From contig CAJJAO010000046.1 in assembly GCA_905182265.1 (NCBI GenBank), forward strand, positions 1 through 40,805: a DNA stretch of 40,805 bases. The letters run 5' to 3'. Numbering within the stretch: the first letter of the stretch is position 1; the number at the start of each line of letters is the position of its first letter. The position numbers and the translations under genes are program-made. Positions 30,388 to 39,247 of the stretch are shown here, piece by piece. This stretch comes from a gamma proteobacterium HTCC2207 (lineage in GTDB: Bacteria > Pseudomonadota > Gammaproteobacteria > Pseudomonadales > Porticoccaceae). Under the pieces are notes generated by a model. It did no database searches, was not told the DNA's origin, and was given only the letters and a program-made list of their open reading frames with translations.

Positions 30388-32211
30388 CAGCTCTGATCCT
30401 TTTTGCTCTTCAATCCAAGCCGTCACAGACTCTTCCAAAATCGCCAGAGGCATGGCACCGTTAAACAAAACAGTTTCATGGAATTCTCTGTTATCAAACT
30501 TATCACCTAGCTCGGTTTCAGCTTTTTGTCTTAGCGCTAATAGTGCTAACTGACCTACCTTATAAGAGGTAGCCTGGCCGGGCCAGACAACGTAGCGCTC
30601 AATTTCTCGAGTCACTTCAGCTTCGGTCATGCCGGTTTTAGCTAACATATAGTCTATGGCGCGCTCGCGACTCCAGCGCTTGGCGTGCATGCCAGTATCG
30701 ACCACTAAACGAACGGCGCGGAACATCTCTGCCTGCAGTCGACCCAAATTGCCTAGCTGATCATTGTCATAAACACCCATATCAGTAAACGCAATGCGCT
30801 CTGAATACAGGGCCCAACCCTCAGTGTAAGCGCCAAAGGGGCTGAGCTTGCGCAACATGGGTACGTCCTCAATCATTTGCGAGGCAGAAAGCTGGAAGTG
30901 ATGACCTGGTGATCCCTCATGGAACATCAGCGTGGGCAGAGTCCAACGAGGGTTGTCTGTGGTGTCTTTTTGGTTGATATAGAAACGACCTGGGGTCGAA
31001 CCGTCCAAAGCTGGAGACTGGTAGTAGCCGCCGGGAGCAGAGTCCTGAGCATATTCTGGCACTCTGAGTATTTCTAAAGGCTGGGGCGGAATGGTAATAA
31101 AGTGCTCTTTAACCACAGTCATGAGCTGGTCATTAACCTGATTCAAATAGGCAATTTGCTCTACTCTACCTTCATCTGTATTGGCAAAATTATGCTCTGG
31201 TAAGCGCATGAGGTGCTGTATGCGGGAAACAATACTACCTTCTGTCATGCCTAGACTAACCAGAATATCGGCCATCTCGAGCTCAATCCGAGCCACTTCC
31301 GACAGGCCCACCTGATGAATTTCTTCGGCACTCATATCAGTGGTGGTGCGAGACTTTAGGGCATTACTGTATATTTCTTCACCCTGAGCCAGGCGCCAGA
31401 TACCCGCATCATGGTTACTGGTGAGCAGCATTTCTTCGAACAGTCTGATCATCTGCTGGTACTGAGGAATCACTTGCTCGCTGACCAGCACCACAACCTG
31501 CCCATGCAGTTCGTCTTTGCGATCTGAATCCAGGTTATCTAATTTATCGAGCTTAGGCTGCACCGTAGTTACCAATGGATTCGCCTCAGCGCCGCCTTCA
31601 ATAAAGGCACGCATGCCTATCAGTGCTTTGTTAATAATAAAGTCTGGGGGGACTGTGCCATTATTTTGATCGTCGATTACCCTTACACGAACCTCGGCAA
31701 TCACGCGGGCAAATTCCTTAAGTCTCGAGATATAACGCTCTAGGCTCTGCTCATCAATAATTCGGTGACGATCGGTGAGAAACTGGGGCATATTAACCAT
31801 AACGCCAGAGATCTGATTAACCTGGTAGCCGGCATGTTCAATCTTCGACGAGCGTATCAAATCATCGAAGAACCAAGCTGCTATTTTCCAGCTCAAGAGC
31901 TCTTGGCCCTCAAGGCCTTCTGGCCCATAGCTGTTCAGACCATCTCGAGCATCTATCAATAGAACCAAGGCTTCGTCCTCGGCCTCTTTGGTATAAGAAT
32001 CCAATTTATCACTGTGAAAATCTAGAGGGCTATTGTCAATCATACCCAAAGAAGACAGTAATTCTGGTGAGCTTAATGCCAGCTGCATGCTGACCTTATT
32101 CACATAGTTATTGACGCCAACTGGCATCGCCCAAAACCATAGATAGAGACCTAGGGATACAGCTAGCAGTAAAGATAAAGCTAATTTGATTATTTTTTTG
32201 ATGAGAGTCAT
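30379..32211 (-). CDS. DUF885-family protein, predicted metallopeptidase
   Basis: 610 residues with one N-terminal membrane anchor (about 8-28, KLALSLLLAVSLGLYLWFW), the bulk probably periplasmic. The DUF885 domain is clear in the C-terminal half: LPTLMFHEGSPGHHFQLS, which looks like a gluzincin-type metal site (H-E-x-x-x-x-H), then GAYTEGWALYSER, a second typical segment with the Glu ligand, and VDTGMHAKRWSRERAIDYML. Structures of relatives are peptidase-like, but the substrate of this member is unknown. It is convergent with the CoA-transferase gene. Its leader carries a hexamer repeat (32235-32258) and its 3' end a 12-bp array. Upstream lies a strong hairpin at 32298. Confidence 0.85.
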   Translation of the reverse strand: MTLIKKIIKLALSLLLAVSLGLYLWFWAMPVGVNNYVNKVSMQLALSSPELLSSLGMIDNSPLDFHSDKLDSYTKEAEDEALVLLIDARDGLNSYGPEGLEGQELLSWKIAAWFFDDLIRSSKIEHAGYQVNQISGVMVNMPQFLTDRHRIIDEQSLERYISRLKEFARVIAEVRVRVIDDQNNGTVPPDFIINKALIGMRAFIEGGAEANPLVTTVQPKLDKLDNLDSDRKDELHGQVVVLVSEQVIPQYQQMIRLFEEMLLTSNHDAGIWRLAQGEEIYSNALKSRTTTDMSAEEIHQVGLSEVARIELEMADILVSLGMTEGSIVSRIQHLMRLPEHNFANTDEGRVEQIAYLNQVNDQLMTVVKEHFITIPPQPLEILRVPEYAQDSAPGGYYQSPALDGSTPGRFYINQKDTTDNPRWTLPTLMFHEGSPGHHFQLSASQMIEDVPMLRKLSPFGAYTEGWALYSERIAFTDMGVYDNDQLGNLGRLQAEMFRAVRLVVDTGMHAKRWSRERAIDYMLAKTGMTEAEVTREIERYVVWPGQATSYKVGQLALLALRQKAETELGDKFDNREFHETVLFNGAMPLAILEESVTAWIEEQKGSELQK

Positions 32212-32234
32212 GGAGAGAACCTTTCTGTTTTTAT

Positions 32235-32258
32235 TTTTACTTTTACTTTTACTTTTAC
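32235..32258. repeat. Hexamer repeat in the DUF885 leader
   Basis: TTTTAC is repeated four times (32235-32258), with partial copies on both sides. It lies 24-47 nt upstream of the DUF885 ATG, between the likely promoter and the ribosome binding site. Simple repeats in this position can change copy number by slippage and alter expression; no such effect is proven here. Confidence 0.8.
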
Positions 32259-32297
32259 TTTAATAACTATGAAATCAAGCCGTACCAATAAAAAGTA

Positions 32298-32338
32298 AGC
32301 CGCGCCGCTAATAAATACTATCCATTAGCGGCGCGGCT
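32298..32338. terminator. 15-bp perfect GC-rich hairpin
   Basis: AGCCGCGCCGCTAAT (32298-32312) pairs without mismatch with ATTAGCGGCGCGGCT (32324-32338) over an 11-nt loop. It lies about 110 nt after the decarboxylase stop, in the gap before the DUF885 gene on the same strand. There is no T-tract right after it on either strand, so it could be a factor-assisted terminator, an mRNA stabiliser or a protein site. Confidence 0.6.
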
Positions 32339-32450
32339 ACGAGGATTCAGTAAAGCATGATTCTCACCTACTGACACCATTTTGGGTATTACCCGTTCAT
32401 ACTACTTAGACGCTCCATCGCCAAACTTTAGATTCAAAATAATAACAAAC

Positions 32451-33626
32451 CTAGTCGATCATGCGCATAACAGGCGGGGGAAACCCGTTAAAATCGCAAG
32501 CGCAGGTGGTGCAGTAAGCGCCTAGGTTTGGCATATAAATAAAATCTTCAGCCTCAGTATTTGCTGGCAGCTTGTGCCGACCCATCACATCAATGGAGTC
32601 ACAGGTCGGGCCTGCCATAGTCCACAGCCCCGGCTCACCGGTGCGTTCACTCACTATTATTACCGGAAAATCTAGAGTCAATTCCATAAGGCCACCATAG
32701 ACACCCGTATCCAGATAGACCCAGCGCACATCGTCGCGAGTCGCTGTACCCACTACCTGAGAGACTAAACAGCCGGCGGAGCCAACAAAATAGCGGCCGG
32801 GTTCAGCCATCACCTGAATATTTTCTGGGATCGACTCAAGCTCTTGGTTAATACGCACAGCGATCTCTTCAATCGTGGGCTCTTCGCCGGTGAATTGCAG
32901 AGGGTAACCGCCGCCCATATTAAGAAGCTCAGGCACAAAACCGTGGCTAGACAATTTAGCGAACAGCTTTTTAGCTGCGCCGATACCTGCAACCCAGTTA
33001 TCAATGTTGCAGCACTGGGAGCCAACATGAAAAGTGACACCACAGATTTTCATATCTAGGACTTTTGCCGCTTCAATAATTGCTTCAACACCGTTGGGAG
33101 TAGCGCCAAACTTGCCCGCTAGGGGCCAGCTTGAGCCTTCGTTGCTAACTTCAATTCGTAGATAAAGTTTTGCGTCCGGTTTAATGGCGGCAATTTTTGC
33201 TACTTCTTCAGGGGTATCTACGCAGTACCAAAGCAAGCCACTTTTGGCCGCATGGGCAATAGAGACTGGCGATTTGATTGGGTTGGAGTAAAACACTGTT
33301 TCCATGTTCGCACCAAGTTCGACCATTGCGTCAATTTCAGCAATCGATGCAACCTCAAAGCAGGTGCCCTCTTCTTTAAATATCTGCAAGATTTCCGCAT
33401 CGGCATTAGCTTTAACCGCGAAGTGAGCGCGCACTCTAGGCATGGCAGCCATAAACCGGCGGGCATTATCGCGTAGACGCTGCCTCGACATAACCAGAAC
33501 AGGCTGACTGTAGTCTTCCGTGTGGGGAGCCGAAAAAGCGATCTGCTGGCGGCTATCTTCTTCCACCATTAATCGTCTTTGGGTTTTATCGTCGTTAGTT
33601 AGCTTAACTACGGTAGCTAGACTCAT
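32451..33626 (-). CDS. Ornithine/lysine decarboxylase, fold type III
   Basis: 391 residues of the eukaryotic-type ODC/DAP-decarboxylase fold. PLP Lys K72 in HFAVKANADAEIL, CFEVASIAEIDAM, the ICGVTFHVGSQC segment, the glycine loop LLNMGGGYP, MAEPGRYFV, and GPTCDSIDV with the catalytic Cys342 and substrate-binding Asp346. These point to an ornithine or lysine (or dual) decarboxylase making putrescine or cadaverine; DAP decarboxylase is less likely as its EPGR/specificity residues differ. About 40 extra residues precede the family core, but AGGTG is well placed for the 33626 start. It is divergent from an Lrp/AsnC gene. Substrate choice is not decidable by eye. Confidence 0.88.
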   Translation of the reverse strand: MSLATVVKLTNDDKTQRRLMVEEDSRQQIAFSAPHTEDYSQPVLVMSRQRLRDNARRFMAAMPRVRAHFAVKANADAEILQIFKEEGTCFEVASIAEIDAMVELGANMETVFYSNPIKSPVSIAHAAKSGLLWYCVDTPEEVAKIAAIKPDAKLYLRIEVSNEGSSWPLAGKFGATPNGVEAIIEAAKVLDMKICGVTFHVGSQCCNIDNWVAGIGAAKKLFAKLSSHGFVPELLNMGGGYPLQFTGEEPTIEEIAVRINQELESIPENIQVMAEPGRYFVGSAGCLVSQVVGTATRDDVRWVYLDTGVYGGLMELTLDFPVIIVSERTGEPGLWTMAGPTCDSIDVMGRHKLPANTEAEDFIYMPNLGAYCTTCACDFNGFPPPVMRMID

Positions 33627-33763
33627 GTCACACCTATTATTTACAAATATTAGTATCGATTTATAGGGTCATTCTAGAGTTACATGCTGTCACTTTGTAT
33701 TGTCATTCCTATCAAATTGTTTATTATTAACCATCATTTTGTAAACTAAATTGACATATTGCT

Positions 33764-34186
33764 ATGAAAAACGAACAACAGCTTCTGCGACTACTCAAAG
33801 AAAACAGCCGCCGCACCGTATCCGACCTAGCCAATGAGATGGGGCTTAGTCGCGCAACGGTGCAGCAAAGTATGGAGAGACTTGAACGCACGGGTGTAAT
33901 TCAGGGCTATACCATCAAGATTAACCCGCATTTTGAACAGCAGCAGGTCAGCGCCTACATTATGATTTCGGTGGTACCCAAAAAGACCGCAGACATCGTG
34001 CGCCAAATTAAGAATCACCCGCAGCTAGATATGCTCTGTACGATAAGTGGCCAATACGATCTGATTGCAAAGGTCACTGAGGCAACCACAGAAGCGCTAG
34101 ATTTAAGCATCGATACCTTCGCCACCCTCGACGGGGTAGAAAAAACATTGAGCCACATAGTGCTGTCGAGAAAGGTAGATAGATGA
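33764..34186 (+). CDS. Lrp/AsnC-family transcriptional regulator
   Basis: 140 residues. N-terminal helix-turn-helix (LLRLLKENSRRTVSDLANEM, GLSRATVQQSMERLERTGVI) followed by the RAM effector domain (QGYTIKINP, VSAYIMISVVP, LDMLCTISGQYDLIAKV). Such proteins bind amino acids and control their metabolism. Divergent position suggests it regulates the decarboxylase and the operon it heads (nhaC-type transporter, two hydrolases). The 137-bp shared promoter region is AT-rich; I could not pick a unique operator. Confidence 0.92.
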   Translation: MKNEQQLLRLLKENSRRTVSDLANEMGLSRATVQQSMERLERTGVIQGYTIKINPHFEQQQVSAYIMISVVPKKTADIVRQIKNHPQLDMLCTISGQYDLIAKVTEATTEALDLSIDTFATLDGVEKTLSHIVLSRKVDR

Positions 34187-34241
34187 GAGTGGGACTGGTA
34201 AGTTAGCGGCATAAAAAAAACAACTAAGAATTGATACCATT

Positions 34242-35702
34242 ATGAGCCGAACCATAAAACAACCCAGCCTACTGGATGCCATCACGCCAGTTGTCGTTTT
34301 AATTAGCATGCTTGCCGGCACCGTCTATGTGTTTGGCTTAGATTCCTTTGGCCCTAACCAGGTGGCTCTTATTATGGCCGCGGCGGTTGCCGCCATGATC
34401 GGCATCAAAAATGGGTTGAGCTGGAACGAGATTGAGCGGGGCATGATCGACACTATTAGTGTCTCCCTGCAGTCTGTTTTGATACTGCTAATGGTCGGCT
34501 CTCTGATCGGCAGTTGGATTCTTTCGGGCACCGTGCCCAGCATGATTTATTACGGCGTTGAACTCATGTCGCCAGACTACTTCTATCTCACCGCCTGTTT
34601 AGTCTGTGCGCTGCTAGGGTTCAGTATCGGTAGTTCCTGGACCGTGGCTGGCACTCTGGGTATTGGCCTCATGGGCATAGCCGCGGCATTGGATTTATCA
34701 CTGCCAATTAGCGCTGGCGCCATTATTTCTGGTGCTTATTTTGGTGACAAACTATCTCCCCTTTCTGAGACGACCAACCTAGCGGCGGCGGTAACCAGCA
34801 ATAATCTGTTTGATCATATTCAGCATATGCTGTGGACCACCATCCCTGGTTTTGTCATCGCTCTGGTTATATTTTTTATTCTCGGCATTGGCAGTGGCTC
34901 TAATGTGGTGATCAACGATATCGAAATATTGCAGGCGGCCATGCAAGAGACGTTCACAATTAACCCGCTAATGTTAGCCCCCCTGATATTGCTACTGGGC
35001 ATGGCGGTTAGGAAACTCCCCGCCCTATCAACGCTTATTTGCGGCACTCTGGCTGGCTGCTTATTTGCCATAATCTTTCAATGGGATGTGGTCGTGGCTC
35101 TAGCTGCTGATGAGAGCCTAGCCGCTCCGGCAGCCGTTTTTAAAGGGCTGTTTAGCGCCATGTTTTTGGGCTACAGCTCGGTAACTGGCAACGAAGCGCT
35201 GGATTCACTGCTATCAAAAGGCGGCATGAGTAATATGCTCACCACCATCGGGCTGGTCGTTAATGCCATGGCCTTTGGTGGTGCCATGACACGCACAGGG
35301 CTGCTGCAACGTCTGGTTGAAGCCGCGCTAAGCCGGGTAAAATCTGCGGGAGATCTTATTTTAGCTACCGTGGGCACCTGTATTGGCACCAATATTCTCG
35401 CTGCCGATCAGTATCTGTCTATCGTAATTCCCGGGCAGATGTTTGTTAAATCCTATGAAGATCGTGACCTCAGTACCATTAACCTGTCACGCACATTAGA
35501 GGACTCCGGCACATTGACCTCAGCGTTAGTACCCTGGAATACCTGTGGTGCCTATATGTCTGCCACGCTCGGGGTCAGTACCTTTATGTATGCGCCCTAT
35601 GCCTTCTTTAATATTCTGTGCCCGATTATTGCCGTTATTTATGGTTATTCGCAGATTAGTTTGATTAAATTTGAGGAACCGGCAACCAACGAAGGTAAAT
35701 GA
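34242..35702 (+). CDS. NhaC-family Na+/H+ antiporter-type transporter
   Basis: 486 residues with about 11-12 hydrophobic segments. The family motif is seen in SGAYFGDKLSPLSETTNLAAA, with GFSIGSSWTVAGTLGIGLMGI before it and NILAADQYLSIVIPGQMF and SRTLEDSGTLTSALVPWNTCG near the end. NhaC proteins exchange Na+ and H+; some paralogues carry organic anions or amino acids instead. Its place 55 bp after an Lrp/AsnC gene and overlapping a peptidase gene makes an amino-acid-related substrate possible, which is inference. The TGA stop overlaps the next ATG (ATGA). Confidence 0.9.
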   Translation: MSRTIKQPSLLDAITPVVVLISMLAGTVYVFGLDSFGPNQVALIMAAAVAAMIGIKNGLSWNEIERGMIDTISVSLQSVLILLMVGSLIGSWILSGTVPSMIYYGVELMSPDYFYLTACLVCALLGFSIGSSWTVAGTLGIGLMGIAAALDLSLPISAGAIISGAYFGDKLSPLSETTNLAAAVTSNNLFDHIQHMLWTTIPGFVIALVIFFILGIGSGSNVVINDIEILQAAMQETFTINPLMLAPLILLLGMAVRKLPALSTLICGTLAGCLFAIIFQWDVVVALAADESLAAPAAVFKGLFSAMFLGYSSVTGNEALDSLLSKGGMSNMLTTIGLVVNAMAFGGAMTRTGLLQRLVEAALSRVKSAGDLILATVGTCIGTNILAADQYLSIVIPGQMFVKSYEDRDLSTINLSRTLEDSGTLTSALVPWNTCGAYMSATLGVSTFMYAPYAFFNILCPIIAVIYGYSQISLIKFEEPATNEGK

Positions 35703-36604
35703 TGCGCCCCATAGAAAGACTGTTTTTAGGCACCTTTTTATGGGCATGCTGTACCGGGCCCTTAAACGCCGAACTAGCTGAATTTGATGGCCAGCGCGCC
35801 ATGGGCCATATCGCCAAGCAACTAGACTTTGGCCCTCGTGAGCCGGGCAATCTCACCGCCAAAAAAAACACCATTGATTATATTCGGCAAACGTTAGAAC
35901 CCCTCGCCGACCGGCTAACCGTTCAATCTTTTCAGGCTCATGGCCTGCAGGGCTCTAATCTTTGGGCGAGCTTTGAGGGTGACAGCAAAACCACCGAACA
36001 CATTATGCTGGGCGCCCACTGGGATACTCGCCCCAGAGCAGAGCAGGACCCAGATAGGCGCAAACGACGCACTCCCATCATGGGCGCTAATGACGGAGCA
36101 TCAGGGGTAGCAGTACTCCTCGAATTGGCTGCCGCTCTTGCAGTAAACCGCAACTCTGTAACAGTAGATCTAGTTTTTTTTGACTTGGAAGATATGGGTG
36201 ACATAGGCGGCCGCCCCTATTCCATAGGCGCAAGCCAATTTATAGCGGCCAATCCCTTCTATCGCCCCAATGCCGGAATTATTGTCGACATGGTTTGTGA
36301 CAAAGCCCTATCGATTCCCCGAGAACAGTATTCTCAAACTCTGGCGGCACCTCTAATGAATCAACTGTGGGAAATTGCTAAGAGGCAAAAAGCCACCGCC
36401 TTTAAAGACCAGCCCGGCACCTATATTACCGATGACCACCTACCTTTTTTAGAGGCGGGCATCCCTGTGGTCGATCTTATTCACTTCCCTTTTCCGTCTT
36501 ACTGGCACAGTAGTGGAGACACCATTGATAAGTGCAGCGCAGCTAGCCTGCAACAGGTGGGCAATGTTTTGAGTGACTTTATAGGGACTTATGGAGCAGA
36601 CTAG
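35699..36604 (+). CDS. M28-family / glutaminyl cyclase-like metallohydrolase
   Basis: 301 residues with an N-terminal signal-like stretch (LFLGTFLWACCTGPLNA). The zinc-binding M28 layout is present: HIMLGAHWDTRP (H107, D109), MGANDGASGVAVLLELA (D132), VFFDLEDMGD (acidic), and SYWHSSGDT (H270). Lengths and motifs such as FPFPSYWHSSGDT and YITDDHLPFLEAGIPVVDLI match glutaminyl-peptide cyclotransferases, which make N-terminal pyroglutamate, but an aminopeptidase role is also possible. It is translationally coupled to the NhaC-type gene by an ATGA overlap, and 33 bp before the M20 gene, so it sits in the Lrp-headed operon. It probably acts in the periplasm. Confidence 0.85.
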   Translation: MMRPIERLFLGTFLWACCTGPLNAELAEFDGQRAMGHIAKQLDFGPREPGNLTAKKNTIDYIRQTLEPLADRLTVQSFQAHGLQGSNLWASFEGDSKTTEHIMLGAHWDTRPRAEQDPDRRKRRTPIMGANDGASGVAVLLELAAALAVNRNSVTVDLVFFDLEDMGDIGGRPYSIGASQFIAANPFYRPNAGIIVDMVCDKALSIPREQYSQTLAAPLMNQLWEIAKRQKATAFKDQPGTYITDDHLPFLEAGIPVVDLIHFPFPSYWHSSGDTIDKCSAASLQQVGNVLSDFIGTYGAD

Positions 36605-36637
36605 ACTAACAATAACGACACTATTAGGAATACTAAA

Positions 36638-38035
36638 ATGATAAAAAACAGATCTTTTAACTTTCCCAAGATTGCCTTCAAATTACTATTCCCTGCTGGA
36701 TTTCACACTTTATTCCGCACTTTGTTTAGTGCCGCGGCCCTAGCCAGCCTAATTGCCAGCAGTGCCAGTGCAACCGATTTACTGCCCTCTATTCAGGCCG
36801 ATTACAAAGACCGTTTGGGCGCTATGTTTATTGACTTTCATGCCAACCCAGAACTGAGCACTGGCGAGTTTCGCACCGCTAAAAAAATGGCCGCTGTGTT
36901 GCGCGATACAGGTTTTAAGGTCACGGAAGGTGTCGGTGGTACCGGCATAGTGGCTCTTATGAAAAATGGCCCGGGGCCCCTAGTCATGATGCGCGCCGAT
37001 ATGGACGGCCTGCCCCTAAAAGAAAAATCTGGCCTAGCCTATGCGTCAACTGCAACTCAGCTAGACCCAGTTACAGGCAATACCTTCCCGACAATGCATG
37101 CCTGTGGTCATGATGTGCATATCACCAGCCTGATTGGCACTGCCAAACAGATGGCCGAGCGGCGAGATAGCTGGTCCGGCACATTGATGCTCATCGGCCA
37201 ACCGGCGGAAGAGCGAGTTCTAGGAGCCAAAAAGATGATGCAAGATAATCTTTGGCAGCGCTTTGGCACACCAGACTATGCACTGGCATTCCATGTATCA
37301 GCAGGCTTACCCGCAGGCCTAATCAATGTACAAGAAGGCGCCCCCTTTGCTGGCGCTGACACTGTGGATATTATTGTTCATGGCGTAGGTGCCCATGGCG
37401 CCTCGCCCCACGCTGGAAAAGACCCGGTGCTACTGGGCAGCCAAATTGTCGTCGCACTACAGCAGCTGGTGTCACGAGAATTGCCACCAAGGCAAGCCGG
37501 TGTAGTAACCGTTGGTGCATTTCACAGTGGCACCAAGCACAATATTATTTCTGACCGTGCCGAACTACAGCTTACCGTGCGCAATACCAACCTACAGACC
37601 CGCGATACCCTGCTTAAAGGTATTCAGCGCATCGCCGTTAATCTGGGGCGCGTCGCTGGTTTGCCAGAAGATAAATTGCCAGAGGTGATTATCTTGGAAG
37701 AATCTACCCCACCGACTGTTAACAATGATGCTTTGGTAAGACGCTTAGCGGCGGTGTGGAGAAGCAAAATGGGAGCTGACAACGTTGCCAACACAGAATC
37801 TCAGGGTATGGGAGCGGAGGATTTTCCTTTCTTTACTACTGAACCGGCAATACCCAGCGTCTATTTTTCGGTGGGCGGTACCAACTTAGAAGAGCTTGCA
37901 GCGGCCAATGACGGCACTGGACCAGCCATTGCCTCGCACCATAGCCCGCTGTTTAAAATTGATCCAGAGCCTGCTGTTACCTCTGGTGTTCGGGCGACTG
38001 TTTTGGCCCTGATGGAGCTAATGCCAGCGAACTAA
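36638..38035 (+). CDS. Secreted M20 amidohydrolase (hippurate-hydrolase-like)
   Basis: 465 residues with a signal peptide ending near SASA (about residue 45). M20D layout: MMRADMDGLPLKE, MHACGHDVHI (C156, H158, H161 ligands), GQPAEERVLGAKKM (catalytic E191/E192), LAFHVSAGLPAG, and C-terminal MGAEDFPFFT with a late metal-binding His in SHHSPLFKID. The family removes acyl groups from amino acids or cuts amino-acid conjugates. A periplasmic position, with the cyclase/peptidase and transporter before it, suggests recovery of amino acids from conjugates. It ends the Lrp-nhaC-M28-M20 operon. Two near-copies of CTAACCACAAAA follow the stop. Confidence 0.9.
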   Translation: MIKNRSFNFPKIAFKLLFPAGFHTLFRTLFSAAALASLIASSASATDLLPSIQADYKDRLGAMFIDFHANPELSTGEFRTAKKMAAVLRDTGFKVTEGVGGTGIVALMKNGPGPLVMMRADMDGLPLKEKSGLAYASTATQLDPVTGNTFPTMHACGHDVHITSLIGTAKQMAERRDSWSGTLMLIGQPAEERVLGAKKMMQDNLWQRFGTPDYALAFHVSAGLPAGLINVQEGAPFAGADTVDIIVHGVGAHGASPHAGKDPVLLGSQIVVALQQLVSRELPPRQAGVVTVGAFHSGTKHNIISDRAELQLTVRNTNLQTRDTLLKGIQRIAVNLGRVAGLPEDKLPEVIILEESTPPTVNNDALVRRLAAVWRSKMGADNVANTESQGMGAEDFPFFTTEPAIPSVYFSVGGTNLEELAAANDGTGPAIASHHSPLFKIDPEPAVTSGVRATVLALMELMPAN

Positions 38036-38040
38036 GCTGC

Positions 38041-38080
38041 TACTAACCACAAAAAATGCTAACCACAAAATACTAACGCA
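38041..38080. repeat. Weak 14-16-bp tandem repeat after M20 gene
   Basis: TACTAACCACAAAA (38041-38054), AATGCTAACCACAAAA (38055-38070) and a partial TACTAACGCA (38071-38080) follow six bases after the M20 stop. Degenerate and short, but similar in position to the other arrays at gene ends here. Confidence 0.5.
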
Positions 38081-38118
38081 AGCTAATTAGTAAGGGCCTA
38101 ATAATCAGAGCCTAGGCT

Positions 38119-39234
38119 CTACAGCACCGCCTTAAGTGAGTTGAGACAGTAATCAATATTCTTTTGGTTACTGGCATGACCCATTAGGCCAATGCGCCAC
38201 ACCTTGCCCCCAAGGGCTCCCAAACCAGCACCAATCTCTAGGTCGAACTCGTTTAACAGGCGAGTTCGCACCTCCGCGTCGTCGGCACCCTCGGGAATAT
38301 ATATGGTATTTAACTGGGGCAAGCGGTCTTGCTCAGCCACCAAAAAGCTAATACCCATCTGTTCCAAACCCGCTCGCAAAGCCAAATGATTACGCTGATG
38401 GCGAGCCCAGGAATTTTCCAAACCCTCTTCCTGAACAATCACTAAGGACTCGTGCAAGCCATAGAGACAGTTCACTGGGGCTGTGTGGTGATAGGCGCGT
38501 TTACCTTCGCCACCCCAATAACCCATGACCAAATTAAGGTCGAGAAACCAGCTCTGCACCTTACTTTGACGGTTGCGAATCTTTTCAGCGGCACGCTGAT
38601 TAAAACTCACTGGCGACAAGCCTGGAGGAGCCGACAGACATTTCTGGGACCCCGAATAAATGGCATCTATATTCCACTCATCAACCATAAGGGGCGTGCC
38701 CGTCAAGCTGGTGACTGCGTCGACAATAGTCAGACAATCATATTGATGGGCCAATGCCACTAATGTCTTGGCGTCAGACTGGGCCCCTGTAGAGGTTTCA
38801 GCATGAACAAAGGCCACCAGTACAGCATCGGGATGGGCCTTTAAAGCGTCTTCAAGTTTGTGGGGGTCAACTGTGGTTCCCCATTCATCTTCAACCATGA
38901 CGGCGGTACCACCACAGCGTTCGACATTCTCTTTCATACGCCCACCAAACACACCGTTTTGGCAGACAATAACCTTGTCACCACATTCCACTAAATTGGC
39001 AAAACAGCATTCCATGCCCGCAGAGCCCGGCGCAGACACCGCAAAAGTAAGCTCATTTTTAGTTTGGAATGCATATTGTAGAAGGGTTTTCACTTCATCC
39101 ATCATGCCAATAAAGGCAGGGTCTAAATGACCGACAGTTGGCCTGGCCATCGCCTGCAAAACACGGTCACTGACATCAGAGGGGCCCGGGCCCATCAGGG
39201 TGCGGCGCGGCGGGTGGAATGAAGTAATGGTCAT
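38119..39234 (-). CDS. AGXT-like class V aminotransferase (alanine-glyoxylate type)
   Basis: 371 residues. RRTLMGPGPSDVSDRVLQAM is the classic N-terminus of the alanine:glyoxylate/serine:glyoxylate aminotransferase family. SAPGSAGMECCFANLVECGD, HAETSTGAQSD, VDAVTSLTGTPLMVDEW and the PLP lysine in YSGSQKCLSAPPGLSP follow in order. It moves an amino group to glyoxylate, making glycine. The CoA transferase gene upstream on the same strand is separated by about 60 bp that consist mostly of a 14-bp repeat. A 14-bp perfect palindrome (AGAGCCTAGGCTCT, 38107-38120) overlaps its stop codon. Exact amino donor not determined. Confidence 0.9.
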   Translation of the reverse strand: MTITSFHPPRRTLMGPGPSDVSDRVLQAMARPTVGHLDPAFIGMMDEVKTLLQYAFQTKNELTFAVSAPGSAGMECCFANLVECGDKVIVCQNGVFGGRMKENVERCGGTAVMVEDEWGTTVDPHKLEDALKAHPDAVLVAFVHAETSTGAQSDAKTLVALAHQYDCLTIVDAVTSLTGTPLMVDEWNIDAIYSGSQKCLSAPPGLSPVSFNQRAAEKIRNRQSKVQSWFLDLNLVMGYWGGEGKRAYHHTAPVNCLYGLHESLVIVQEEGLENSWARHQRNHLALRAGLEQMGISFLVAEQDRLPQLNTIYIPEGADDAEVRTRLLNEFDLEIGAGLGALGGKVWRIGLMGHASNQKNIDYCLNSLKAVL

Positions 39235-39247
39235 AGTGTTCTCTCTT

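Noticed and set aside
33700..33763. TTGACA just before the Lrp/AsnC start as a -35 box
   Set aside because: It lies about 12 nt from the ATG, leaving no room for a -10 box and leader.
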